This document shows, in pieces, positions 52,448 to 61,201 of a stretch of 64,000 nucleotides of DNA; the first letter of the stretch is position 1; every line of letters begins with the position of its first letter. This DNA comes from CAZSLO01 sp964608025. GTDB lineage: Bacteria > Chloroflexota > Dehalococcoidia > Lucifugimonadales > CAJWER01. The notes under the pieces are model-generated. The model worked only from the letters and a program-made list of their open reading frames with translations. It searched no databases and was not told the origin of the DNA. The DNA is taken from positions 6,637 to 70,636 of the forward strand of contig CAZSLO010000001.1 of assembly GCA_964608025.1 (NCBI GenBank), written 5' to 3'. Both the position numbers and the translations under genes were made by a program.

Positions 52448-53536
52448 ATGCCATATCAGTATAGATGGGAAGTTGACAGCGAGATACTGCTTGTTAATAA
52501 GAAGCCCACCAAGCGCTACATGATCGCCACGCTTGGTGGATACTTCCCGGTAATTCAGCTACTGAAAGACGGCTCGATTGGAGCTGTGGTAGAGGCTGGA
52601 GATTTCCACGTAGGGGAGCGAGGACGATTGGACTTCGTTCGGTCCCTTGATGGAGGGGAGAGTTGGCGCGCCGCACGCCCAATCGAGATCGATGGCCCCG
52701 ACGTTCGAAACCAGTCATTCATCAGCCTGTCAGATGGGACACTGCTGGTCTCTTACGTCCACGCGGCTTACCATAATGGCCAATTCGACGAAACTAGAGG
52801 ATATGGTGAAGTCTACGTTATCCGCTCTAATGACTACGGCGATACCTGGAGTTCCCCAAGACTCGCGGACCTTAGCTCGATTCCCGTCCCGGGCCCACAG
52901 TACTCTCCATATGGCAAAATGACCGAACTTCCAGACGGGACTATTCTTATGCCTATGTACGTCGGTTCGAGGTCCGACCCAAAGCGACGTGATTCGACGT
53001 TACTGCGGTCCAATGATGGTGGCGATACATGGGGTGATGGATCCCTGATCGCCTCGGGATTCGATGAGACAACCTTGCTCTACCTGCCATCGGGAAAGTT
53101 GATTGCAATGATGAGATACAGTGGTAATAGGGATTCCCGCGGAGCAAATCTCTGGCAGGCTGACTCCGCTGATCTTGGGTACAAATGGAGCAAACCTCGA
53201 AATGTAACCCACCCCTATCAGCATCCAGCCGATCTATTATTGCTCAGAACGGGACGGATTTTGCTGACGTATGGGCACCGCCTACCGCCGTTTGGAGTAC
53301 GGGCATTGATCAGCAATGATGAGGGCAAGACTTGGAATCATGATAACGAGATTGTACTGACTGCAGATAGCGCTAGTAGCGATTGTGGCTATCCTAGCGT
53401 AATTCAGTTGGATGACGGTAAAATATTCGCCGCTTACTATGCCTACGAGAGTCCGGGGCCGTTTAAATACAACAATTTCTCGTCGCTAGGTCCCCACGGC
53501 GCCGGAGTGAAATTTGAAGAATCTGACATTCCATAG
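52448..53536 (+). CDS. Sialidase-like (BNR/Asp-box) protein
   Basis: This 362-residue protein has four Asp boxes of the form SxDxGxxW (SLDGGESW, SNDYGDTW, SNDGGDTW, SNDEGKTW), one per blade of a six-bladed beta propeller. Propeller strands such as LPDGTILMPMYVG and LPSGKLIAMMRY lie between. No signal peptide is visible. The C-terminal GYPSVIQLDDGKIFAAYY resembles the decayed copy just upstream. Typical sialidases also need an Arg triad; R-x-P-like Arg residues are not clearly placed, so it may be another glycoside-binding or hydrolysing BNR protein. A weak ribosome site (GAGGG) lies upstream. Confidence 0.8.
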   Translation: MPYQYRWEVDSEILLVNKKPTKRYMIATLGGYFPVIQLLKDGSIGAVVEAGDFHVGERGRLDFVRSLDGGESWRAARPIEIDGPDVRNQSFISLSDGTLLVSYVHAAYHNGQFDETRGYGEVYVIRSNDYGDTWSSPRLADLSSIPVPGPQYSPYGKMTELPDGTILMPMYVGSRSDPKRRDSTLLRSNDGGDTWGDGSLIASGFDETTLLYLPSGKLIAMMRYSGNRDSRGANLWQADSADLGYKWSKPRNVTHPYQHPADLLLLRTGRILLTYGHRLPPFGVRALISNDEGKTWNHDNEIVLTADSASSDCGYPSVIQLDDGKIFAAYYAYESPGPFKYNNFSSLGPHGAGVKFEESDIP

Positions 53537-53634
53537 TCGAATTAATGCATGCGATGATGGGATGCGAATCCATGAATATAGGTTTTACAGGCCCTCAATT
53601 TCTGAAATTGTAGTCATTTGGCACTTGTCTTAAA

Positions 53635-54099
53635 CTAGCGATCTTTTTCCATCTGACGAAACCATTCTGACATTGCTTCCGTAAGTCTTTGTCCGGCCGT
53701 TTCAAGTTCTTCGTTCCATTCTGAGGAGGGAACACCAGCCGCTGCTAACTCATTAATACGAACCATTTCATTTATAGCCTCAGAGAGTTCTTTGTGAGCA
53801 GCACTAATCCATGATGCACTAATAGGGACTGAAAGTCCGATATTATCTCTAAAATTTTTGAGGGCCTCAGTCTTACAGCGTTGATCCCGAGTCGGTTTAC
53901 AAAGCTCAACTTCACTATTCACATCCTCAAAAGCAGTAACCATTCTTTTTTCATAGTTATGGACATTCCGATTATCCGGGTCATCTACTCCTTTACCTAA
54001 TTCTGGATTATCGTGTTCGGGATTGTCCAGATAGCTGCATGCGCTCAATAGAACAATGGCAGCACAACCCAGCAATAGTATTAAAACAAGCTTGTTGAT
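53635..54099 (-). CDS. Small lipoprotein, probable noncanonical ATC start
   Basis: From 54099 the frame reads INKLVLILLLGCAAIVLLSAC, a complete lipoprotein signal with lipobox LSAC. The only strong ribosome site, GGAGGT, lies six bases before an ATC codon at 54097-54099. The first standard start (TTG at 54075) would cut the signal in half, losing the basic residue. The mature part of about 130 residues is acidic and helical (SEVELCKPTRDQRCKTEALK; AHKELSEAINEMVRINELAAAG) with two further Cys. I do not recognise a family. It is likely an outer-surface or periplasm-facing lipoprotein. Confidence 0.6.
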   Translation of the reverse strand: MNKLVLILLLGCAAIVLLSACSYLDNPEHDNPELGKGVDDPDNRNVHNYEKRMVTAFEDVNSEVELCKPTRDQRCKTEALKNFRDNIGLSVPISASWISAAHKELSEAINEMVRINELAAAGVPSSEWNEELETAGQRLTEAMSEWFRQMEKDR

Positions 54100-54191
54100 C
54101 CCAGGACCTCCAGCCTTTTCCAGCTTATCAAGATAGCATGAGAGGCATTACTTTAGGAACTTGAGAAAGAGAGAGAGGTGCTTAGTGGGTG

Positions 54192-54219
54192 TTGATATTA
54201 ATAGAGAGGATGCTATTAT
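54192..54219 (+). promoter_or_regulatory. Candidate promoter of ABC permease gene
   Basis: TTGATA (54192-54197) and TATTAT (54214-54219) are separated by 16 bases, about 50 bases upstream of the permease start at 54272. Confidence 0.45.
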
Positions 54220-54271
54220 CGCACTGGTAATGGTAGATTCGAGAGTCAAACTCACCAATTAGAACAAGGCA

Positions 54272-55288
54272 ATGATTTACTATATAGCCCGAAGAATTAT
54301 TCTATCCCTATTCACAATTTGGATTATCTCGGTCCTGGCTTTTGTGATAATACAACTGCCTGAGGGCGATGCCGCAGAAAATATAATCAATGACCTGATG
54401 GCAGGAGGAGGAGTTCACGGACACGTTGGTAATCCAGAACTACTGGACCACTTGCGGGATTACCTCGATCTCGACAAGCCTTCTTACGTCCGATATTCCA
54501 ATTGGATCTGGCGAATGTTTCACGGTGATCTTGGATTTGCGGCCTCCGTGGGAGAAAACGATGGCTACCACGGTTCAATGAAGAGAATAATTGGTGATCG
54601 ACTTTTGTTAACAGTTGCCTTGACCGGATTTACCATAGTTATCACATGGGTTTTTGCAATCCCTGTCGGTATCTATTCCGCTGTCAGGAAAAACTCGATA
54701 GGAGATTACACATTTACCTTGCTAGGATTCACAGGCCTCGCGGTTCCAGACTTCCTTCTTGGGCTAGTCCTGATGTACGTGGCATATGCATACTTTGACC
54801 AGAGTGTCGGGGGCCTTTTCTCCGCCGATTACATCAATGCAGACTGGAGCCTGGCAAAAGTCTACGACCTGACCAAGCATCTTTGGATACCCGCCATAGT
54901 CCTGGGAACATCCGGTACAGCAGGTTTGATTCGAGTGATGCGAAACAATCTACTTGACGAACTTGCAAAACCCTATGTCATCACTGCCCGTGCCAAGGGA
55001 TTGGCATCCGTCAGACTGATTACCAAGTATCCAGTTCGGGTAGCTCTGAATCCGCTGATTAGTACAGTTGGATACTTGTTACCTTCGCTCGTTAGCGGCA
55101 GCGTAATTGTCTCGGTAGTTCTTAGCTTACCAACACTCGGACCTATTCTTCTAACGGCGATACTTCGTGAAGATACGAATGTCGCTGGTTTCATAGTGTT
55201 GATGTTGGGCATACTGACCGTGCTAGGGACACTAATTTCAGATCTACTCCTGGCCCTAGTAGACCCTAGGATTAAACTAACCACATAG
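54272..55288 (+). CDS. ABC transporter permease, DppB/OppB type
   Basis: This 338-residue inner-membrane permease has six membrane segments and the family signature IYSAVRKNSIGDYTFTLLGF. It also has the coupling-helix motif with ITARAKGLASVRLI and RVALNPLISTVGYLLPSLVSG. It would import peptides, nickel or oligosaccharides together with a DppC-type partner, two ATPases and a binding protein, but none of these is adjacent. The partial gene at the end of the window ends with nearly the same residues, so it is a paralogue. A promoter-like pair precedes it. Confidence 0.88.
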   Translation: MIYYIARRIILSLFTIWIISVLAFVIIQLPEGDAAENIINDLMAGGGVHGHVGNPELLDHLRDYLDLDKPSYVRYSNWIWRMFHGDLGFAASVGENDGYHGSMKRIIGDRLLLTVALTGFTIVITWVFAIPVGIYSAVRKNSIGDYTFTLLGFTGLAVPDFLLGLVLMYVAYAYFDQSVGGLFSADYINADWSLAKVYDLTKHLWIPAIVLGTSGTAGLIRVMRNNLLDELAKPYVITARAKGLASVRLITKYPVRVALNPLISTVGYLLPSLVSGSVIVSVVLSLPTLGPILLTAILREDTNVAGFIVLMLGILTVLGTLISDLLLALVDPRIKLTT

Positions 55289-55310
55289 ACAACCCTGATC
55301 CCTTAATTCT

Positions 55311-55598
55311 TTAGACAATTTCGCTAACTATGTATTCGCCATCTGTCCAAGTTGGTTCGCATGTTAAATGCTCCATCATACTTAGAAATTGTTCGTGTTG
55401 TTCAGGTCGACTGGCGTTCTCACGATATTTTTCTTTGTTTTCAACTACTGCCACTCCAATCCAGTCCGATTTGGTTTCATCCGGTTTTAATACGAACCAT
55501 GCCACGCCTCCATCCGGTATATTTTGACTATTTAGTATTGATAGGAGGTCGTCTTCATGCCCAGGCTTTACACTTAAATTAAATATTGTTCCGTACAT
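55311..55598 (-). CDS. ABM-fold (antibiotic biosynthesis monooxygenase-like) protein
   Basis: This 95-residue protein has the dimeric alpha/beta-barrel pattern: strand YGTIFNLSVKPGHEDDLLSILN, then WIGVAVVENKEKYRENASRPEQHEQFLSMM, then a last strand with EYIVSEIV. Members are small enzymes or heme-binding and stress proteins. The open frame begins at a GTG six bases earlier, but GGGAG sits at proper distance only for the ATG at 55598. It is convergent with the permease. No cofactor-specific residue is visible. Confidence 0.65.
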   Translation of the reverse strand: MYGTIFNLSVKPGHEDDLLSILNSQNIPDGGVAWFVLKPDETKSDWIGVAVVENKEKYRENASRPEQHEQFLSMMEHLTCEPTWTDGEYIVSEIV

Positions 55599-55809
55599 AT
55601 ACACTCCCTATCGGTAACTATTTTAGTTTTGTATTTTATTGTCTGTCCTAATATGGGGCCAGTGGGTGGATTATAATCCAAGATGGCAATTGGGGTTTAG
55701 TATTTCAAAGGTTTATTACAGTACTACTCCAGGAACTTGGGGGTAGAGCGATAACTATGTGTGCTGCCTGATGTTGGGGCTACATAGACTCTAGGGGAAT
55801 GCTACAGGG

Positions 55810-56583
55810 CTAGCAGAATCTAATATCTAGTTCGCAGGCACGCTTCTTGTCAGCGATGGCATTGGTTTTCTGTCCTAGTTCGTCGTACAAAATACCTCTG
55901 GAGTGGTAGGCCATTGCATTCTGGGGATCGATACGGATAGTTTCGCTGTAGTCCTGTATTGCCTTATCGTAATGTTCTAAGTGGCGGTAGGTAACAGCTC
56001 TACTGTAGTAGGCCTTTGTATACTGGGGATCGAGACGTATGGCTTCATCGAAGTCCTGTATGGCAAGCTCGGATAGGCCTAGAACATTGTACGAAACACC
56101 CCTGTTGTAATAGGCTTTTGTATACTGGGGATCGAGACGGATGGCTTCATCGAAGTCCTGTACGGCAAGATCGGATTCACCTAGAACATTGTACGAAATA
56201 CCCCTACCAAGGTATGTATTTGGTTGGGGATCGAAGCGGATAGCTTCGGTATAGTCTTGCACCGACTTATCGTACTGGCCTATGTGGGAATATGTCAGAC
56301 CCCTATTGTAGTACGCCTTTGCATACTGGGGATCGAGGCGTATAGCCTCGTTGTAATTAGCTATAGCTTTTTGATATTCACCTTTCATTGAGTCCTTATA
56401 GGCTTTCTCCATATATTGTTGTGATGTCAGGCTAGAGAGGGTATTGGAAGATGGAGTAGCTGTGGACGGGATTTGAGTGGGTTCAGGTGTGGAAGTTGGA
56501 GTCTTGGCAGAGGTGTCACACGCTGTTGTTATCAAGGCAAGCAGTAGGGACGCTAGTATTATCTGTCTAATAAAAGAGGCCAT
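55810..56583 (-). CDS. TPR-repeat lipoprotein
   Basis: This 257-residue protein has a lipoprotein signal (ILASLLLALITTACDT), a Thr/Ser/Pro-rich spacer (TPTSTPEPTQIPSTATPSS) and about six 34-residue tetratricopeptide repeats of the form YxKAIxDYxEAIRLDPQYAKAYYNRG. It is a surface- or periplasm-facing scaffold for protein interaction. Two adjacent repeats are almost identical at DNA level. It lies alone between an ABM-like gene and the liv operon, and its partner is unknown. Confidence 0.85.
   Translation of the reverse strand: MASFIRQIILASLLLALITTACDTSAKTPTSTPEPTQIPSTATPSSNTLSSLTSQQYMEKAYKDSMKGEYQKAIANYNEAIRLDPQYAKAYYNRGLTYSHIGQYDKSVQDYTEAIRFDPQPNTYLGRGISYNVLGESDLAVQDFDEAIRLDPQYTKAYYNRGVSYNVLGLSELAIQDFDEAIRLDPQYTKAYYSRAVTYRHLEHYDKAIQDYSETIRIDPQNAMAYHSRGILYDELGQKTNAIADKKRACELDIRFC
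56011..56214 (-). repeat. Near-identical 102-bp tandem repeat inside TPR gene
   Basis: Two adjacent 102-base units (starting at 56011 and 56113 on the plus strand) share long identical stretches, for example the sequence around TACTGGGGATCGAGACG and the following ATGGCTTCATCGAAGTCC. Each encodes one TPR motif of 34 residues. The near identity suggests a recent duplication, so TPR number may vary between strains. Confidence 0.75.
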
Positions 56584-56958
56584 TTGGTGAATTATAAGTC
56601 AGTCTGTCAATAAAGAGGCCTTTTAAGTTAAAAGGCCTCTCAGGGCTTCACTTACTAATAAACATATAGCCTTAAGACTTATCTTTTCAACAACCGCTTT
56701 GTTGCGAAACAAATCCGACCCACCTATTTATTCACCGTGGTCACTAATTTAAGTAAACCCATTTTGATTATCATTATTGTTGGGCATTAGTTTTCTATAA
56801 CAATGAGTAGCTAGATAAAAGGATTTAAATGGTTTTCGTATAATCCAGAGACTTTAAATGCGGTTGTCGTATCATCGATGACGTTTCTGATATCGAAATG
56901 ATAAACTCGTAGGTATTGCAGAAAGCTACCTGCAGAAATTGAAAGGATGGTGTAGGCA
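56584..56958. other. Gap upstream of liv operon
   Basis: This 375-base region between divergent genes contains an inverted repeat: AGAGGCCTTTT (56614-56624) with AAAAGGCCTCT (56630-56640) across five bases. It also holds a TATAAT box at 56839-56844 without a clear -35. No coding frame or tRNA is seen. An AAGGATGG ribosome-site-like stretch ends it before livJ. Confidence 0.5.
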
Positions 56959-58149
56959 ATGAAACTATCGAAGTCGGTTGTTTTGTTAATGTTGACAATA
57001 GTTTTGGTCTGTCTGGCAATCTCATGTGGAGGTGGAGGCCAGTCGGTGAAAATTGGACTTTTGAGCCCCCAGACTGGACCGATTTCACAGTACGCTCCCG
57101 GGTTCGAGGATGCGGGTAAGATAGCTATATCGGAACTCAACGTCACTCATGACGGAGATTTCGTGTTTGAACTAATTGTTATTGACTCTGGCTGTGATGG
57201 TACGCAAGCAGCAACAGGTGCCCAAACGCTTATTGACAGCGGCGTGTCTGCAATAGTGGGAGCTGCCTGTTCGGGTGCGACGCTTGGTGCAATCGCGGTT
57301 GCTGCTCCAGCGGGAGTCCCGATGATATCTTACGCCAGTACCGGTCCTGCAATTACCACTGCAGATGATGATGGCCACCTCTTCCGCGTCGTTCCAAGCG
57401 ATGCTCAGCAGGCTGTTGCACTAGTCGCGGTAGCAACTGATGCCGGTGTTACCAACCCAGCAGTGCTGTTTATGACAAATGACTACGGTGCTGGACTAGG
57501 GGATAATTTTGCAGCCAATTGGCCTGGGAGCGTATGCACGCAAGTTGGATACGATCCTGCTGAAGGGTCTTATGATGCATCGACCTTGGCACAGTCTGTT
57601 GTCGATGGTGGTTGTGATTCGGTTCTCCTGATGTCTTATGCCACGGATGGGGCGGCAATCATGGAGGCCTTGTCGTCACAAGGCTTTACTGGAAGCATCC
57701 TTGGTGCTGACGGCGTTGCCGACGCTGCTTTCATGGAATCGTTCACAGATGTAACGGCAGTTGATGGACTGGTGGCAACTAGACCTCGGCCGGGAACAAC
57801 ATCCGATATTAAGACAAACTTCGAAAATGCTTATGCAGCTGCTGGCGGTGCTGATGGAGCGATATATACCGGCGAGACCTACGATGCGATCAAGATTGCA
57901 GCCACAGCCATTGTTTCCGATCCTGATGGAAAAAATCTTGTAGCGGCTATACAGAAGACTGGCCGGAGTTATTTTGGAGCAAGCGGTACCCACACCTTTG
58001 ATGCGAATGGTGACGTACTTGGTACCGGATACGAGGTTTGTGATTTTGAAGGCACGAACTTCGCTTGCCGACGTATCTGGACGGCCGCCGATGGATTAGG
58101 CCTAAATATTGGAAGTGGCGGAAAGGCTTCGGGCGGGAAGGCTGATTAG
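56959..58149 (+). CDS. livJ: Branched-chain amino acid-type ABC substrate-binding lipoprotein
   Basis: This 396-residue LivJ-type binding protein has a lipoprotein signal (LTIVLVCLAISCGGG). The two-lobed periplasmic-binding fold starts with VKIGLLSPQTGPISQYAPGF and continues with AIVGAACSGATLGAIAVAAPAGVPMISYASTG, VFRVVPSDAQQAVAL and VLFMTNDYGAGLGDNF. It captures a branched-chain amino acid, amide or urea-like ligand and delivers it to the permease encoded next. Many marine lineages carry such systems for varied ligands, so specificity is open. A 17-bp stem-loop separates it from the permease gene. Confidence 0.9.
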   Translation: MKLSKSVVLLMLTIVLVCLAISCGGGGQSVKIGLLSPQTGPISQYAPGFEDAGKIAISELNVTHDGDFVFELIVIDSGCDGTQAATGAQTLIDSGVSAIVGAACSGATLGAIAVAAPAGVPMISYASTGPAITTADDDGHLFRVVPSDAQQAVALVAVATDAGVTNPAVLFMTNDYGAGLGDNFAANWPGSVCTQVGYDPAEGSYDASTLAQSVVDGGCDSVLLMSYATDGAAIMEALSSQGFTGSILGADGVADAAFMESFTDVTAVDGLVATRPRPGTTSDIKTNFENAYAAAGGADGAIYTGETYDAIKIAATAIVSDPDGKNLVAAIQKTGRSYFGASGTHTFDANGDVLGTGYEVCDFEGTNFACRRIWTAADGLGLNIGSGGKASGGKAD

Positions 58150-58180
58150 CAGCCCACAGAATCGAAGATCGTATTTAGAA

Positions 58181-58222
58181 AATTGGTCTGTAGTCGGCCT
58201 AAGTACCGACTACAGACCAATT
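58181..58222 (+). repeat. Perfect 17-bp stem-loop between livJ and livHM
   Basis: AATTGGTCTGTAGTCGG (58181-58197) pairs with CCGACTACAGACCAATT (58206-58222) over an 8-base loop, 31 bases after the livJ stop. There is no U tract. Such intercistronic hairpins typically stabilise the upstream message or partly terminate, giving more binding protein than permease. Confidence 0.75.
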
Positions 58223-58316
58223 CACATAACCAACAGTACGAAAAACATAGCCAACAAGATGGAGAACTGCGGTTGAACGGACGAGATTACCTTTGAACAG
58301 GATATGGTAACCCTGG

Positions 58317-61199
58317 ATGCTTAGGTCGTCATGGCTTCGTCTACTCTTATTGGGTCTATTTCTACTGTTCGACGCTTACCTTGGGTTAATCCATAGTGCG
58401 GGTATTATTGTATGGTCTGGCTTAATCAACGGCCAGATAAAATGGCTGGCGTTATCGATTGAAATGATGGCCGGTGCCCTAGTTCTCATCCACATAATAC
58501 TTAACCAGTCAAAGTCTGAGTGGAAGAACACAGTTATCATCTTCACCCCGATTCTGGTGGCGTTGATTGGGTTTAGCGTTCTCGATCTGGTGCTGACCGG
58601 ACTGGACAGATCAGCCACAATTAATTTCAACCTGTCTTCAATAGGCTTGAGTGGTCTCTACTGGGCTGCCGTTTATCTGAGCATAGCAATAGGCCTGACA
58701 CTCACTTATAAAGTACAGCGCTTCGCCAACTTTGCTCAGGCTGAAATGATGCTTGTTGGATCCTACGTGGCCCTCACGTTAATGTGGTCCGATAGGTTTT
58801 TCCCGATTTCAGATGCCCCTAAGGATGGTATTCTCAACTGGGAATTGCTGATTTGGGCCGGAATTGGCGCCTTTATCGTGACTGGTATTGTCGGTCTGAT
58901 TATCGACAGGTTGGTGTACGCCAGGCTTCGCGACAAAATGAGTACGCCACAGGTGATGATGATCGCTTCGCTCGGGGTCTCCATGGTGATCCGTGCTCTA
59001 CTGTATATGAGATTTAGCGCGGGCACCTTCCGATTCATACCGGATCGAGACTGGAGACTCACCACATCAACATTCGAGATACCTACAGAGAGATTGCAAC
59101 TCCATCTTGGTGATCGTGTTAACGCTCCTTTGATGGATTTGGCTGGAAGTGTTGATCCGTATGGCTTCGCTTATTCGAAGGTATCCCTTGTCGGAGGGAT
59201 ATTTGGAGTAGTCATACTACTATTGATTCTTTTGTATCGGACCCGTCTTGGCAGGCAGATGCGTGCAGTGGCTGATAATTCAGATCTTGCTGCATCCAGT
59301 GGGATTCACGTTGCACGTGTCCACGGGAGCACCGCGTTTCTCTCATCTGGAATCGCTGGACTTGGTGGCGCACTACTCGCAGCGATCCTACCAATCAATC
59401 CCGAACTAGGCCTGGCGTTGTTATTGCCGGCGTTTGCTGTCATCGTCCTCGGTACGATTGGCTCTATACCGGGCGTAATTATTGGTGCTCTCATCGTGGG
59501 CCTTTTACGAGCCGTATCGGAGCCAGTGTTGATCGGTGTTGGAAACGCGTTGGATCGTCCCACCGCTGGTGGCTTTGCCGAAGTTATGCCTTTTATTTTC
59601 CTTGTTGGATTACTGCTGTTAGCACCTCGTGGCATGGGGGCTGCTATTCATATTTGGAATATAGAGCGGATTAGAAAGAAGCGATTGGCTCAACAAAACA
59701 CGAATATTTCCATATCCAGAGAGATTGTTGGTCCACTTAGCCACCTGGCAGAAATGATGACGCTGGGAACAGTTTATATAGAACGAATCAATGAACTGAA
59801 AGACAAGACAATAGAGGGACTGGCAAATAGTATTGAGTCTGTATCGGCACTACCAACAACTTATTTAATCGATCTATTAGAAGCGCCAAGATCAGTTGGT
59901 GCGGCGACTTCTTTATTTATCTCAGAATTACGTATGCGCCTGCTTGGTAGGATACGAATTGCCCGTGATACCGAGCGGGGATCGTGGGTAATGTTCACGA
60001 TTCTTTTTCTGATGCTGGTCGTAGTAGTCTGGCTCCTTCCCAGCGTTAGTAATCTTACTAAGACTTTGCAGGTCGCACGCATCGTTACACTCGTGGGCAT
60101 TTTCTCTTTGGCTTGTTTTTCACTTAATCTCCATACAGGCGTAACTGGGATGACTAATTTTGGAGTTATATTTTTCGTCGGTATCGGCGCGGTTACCGTG
60201 GGGTTGCTATCCGCCCCAGTCGCGACTCATGGGTATGGCTGGAATCCGTGGGTGGCTATAATTGTTGCAGTCTTTATATCGGCCGCGGCTGGCTGGTTAA
60301 TCGCATACCCGACAGCCAGGCTACGGATGGATTACTTCGCCATAGTAACGATTGCACTTGGTGAAATGCTTAGGATTTCTCTTCAGGCTGAGCCATTACT
60401 CCGTGCCGGTGCAGTCACCTCGGCGATCGGGATATCACAATATTCTCGGCCGTTGGAAAATTGGTGGGAGAATGGGCCATCCGAAATAGTGGGAAAGTTG
60501 CTTGGCTTGCATGTAGGAGCACCATATATCGTCCTTCTTGCTATCCTAACTACTGTCTCTGTCGTTGTGGTCTGTTTTCTACTCAATACTCTCCTTTCAT
60601 CACCCTGGGGTCGGATTCTCCGTTCCATAAGGGAAGATGAGATAGTAACTCAGCATCATGGACACAACATTCTGACTCACAAGGCGGCCAGTCTTGCGCT
60701 CGGTGCCGCGGTCGCGGCTCTAGCAGGCGCGCTTTGGGCCTACCTCAACACGATCGTATGGCCAGATTTCATGAACCCTGTACGCACTACTTTTCTCATT
60801 TGGGCTGCTTTTATCGTCGGAGGGCGCGGCAACAACCGAGGCATGATTATCGGCGCATTCCTGATTGTTATCGTTGAGGCACTGTTCAATGTATTGGTCG
60901 TATCAAGAGGTGCCTCAAGTCTGCCTTTCCATAATTTGACCTCGTATCTCGATACCATATTTTCGTGGTTGGTGGTAAATGTTGGAGGAGTCATCTGGTC
61001 AGATCTATCCATTACCGAGATTTACCCGAGAGGGGAAATTGTGTTGTCGTTACCCCATCTCAAGTTGGCGTTGATCGGAATTGTTATTGTTGGGGCATTG
61101 CTCACATCGTCCAAAGGTTTACTACCTGAAGTCCCTAGCAGACCCAAACGTCCTATTGGCCTGGCCACAAACTCGGATTTAGAAAAGAGTAACGAATAA
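58317..61199 (+). CDS. Fused LivH-LivM branched-chain-type ABC permease
   Basis: This 960-residue protein joins two permeases that are usually separate. The first part (residues about 100-440) is LivH-like (SLSGLYWAAVYLSIAIGLTL-type start, NFAQAEMMLVGSYVALTL, GTIGSIPGVIIGALIVG). A linker of about 110 residues with helical, charged character (IERINELKDKTIEGLANSI) follows. The second part (about 560-940) is LivM-like (NLHTGVTGMTNFGVIFFVG, LDYFAIVTIALGEMLR-type YFAIVTIALGEMLR). An N-terminal hydrophobic extension precedes LivH. Together they would form the transmembrane channel in one chain, energised by LivG and LivF. Confidence 0.9.
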   Translation: MLRSSWLRLLLLGLFLLFDAYLGLIHSAGIIVWSGLINGQIKWLALSIEMMAGALVLIHIILNQSKSEWKNTVIIFTPILVALIGFSVLDLVLTGLDRSATINFNLSSIGLSGLYWAAVYLSIAIGLTLTYKVQRFANFAQAEMMLVGSYVALTLMWSDRFFPISDAPKDGILNWELLIWAGIGAFIVTGIVGLIIDRLVYARLRDKMSTPQVMMIASLGVSMVIRALLYMRFSAGTFRFIPDRDWRLTTSTFEIPTERLQLHLGDRVNAPLMDLAGSVDPYGFAYSKVSLVGGIFGVVILLLILLYRTRLGRQMRAVADNSDLAASSGIHVARVHGSTAFLSSGIAGLGGALLAAILPINPELGLALLLPAFAVIVLGTIGSIPGVIIGALIVGLLRAVSEPVLIGVGNALDRPTAGGFAEVMPFIFLVGLLLLAPRGMGAAIHIWNIERIRKKRLAQQNTNISISREIVGPLSHLAEMMTLGTVYIERINELKDKTIEGLANSIESVSALPTTYLIDLLEAPRSVGAATSLFISELRMRLLGRIRIARDTERGSWVMFTILFLMLVVVVWLLPSVSNLTKTLQVARIVTLVGIFSLACFSLNLHTGVTGMTNFGVIFFVGIGAVTVGLLSAPVATHGYGWNPWVAIIVAVFISAAAGWLIAYPTARLRMDYFAIVTIALGEMLRISLQAEPLLRAGAVTSAIGISQYSRPLENWWENGPSEIVGKLLGLHVGAPYIVLLAILTTVSVVVVCFLLNTLLSSPWGRILRSIREDEIVTQHHGHNILTHKAASLALGAAVAALAGALWAYLNTIVWPDFMNPVRTTFLIWAAFIVGGRGNNRGMIIGAFLIVIVEALFNVLVVSRGASSLPFHNLTSYLDTIFSWLVVNVGGVIWSDLSITEIYPRGEIVLSLPHLKLALIGIVIVGALLTSSKGLLPEVPSRPKRPIGLATNSDLEKSNE

Positions 61200-61201
61200 T
61201 C

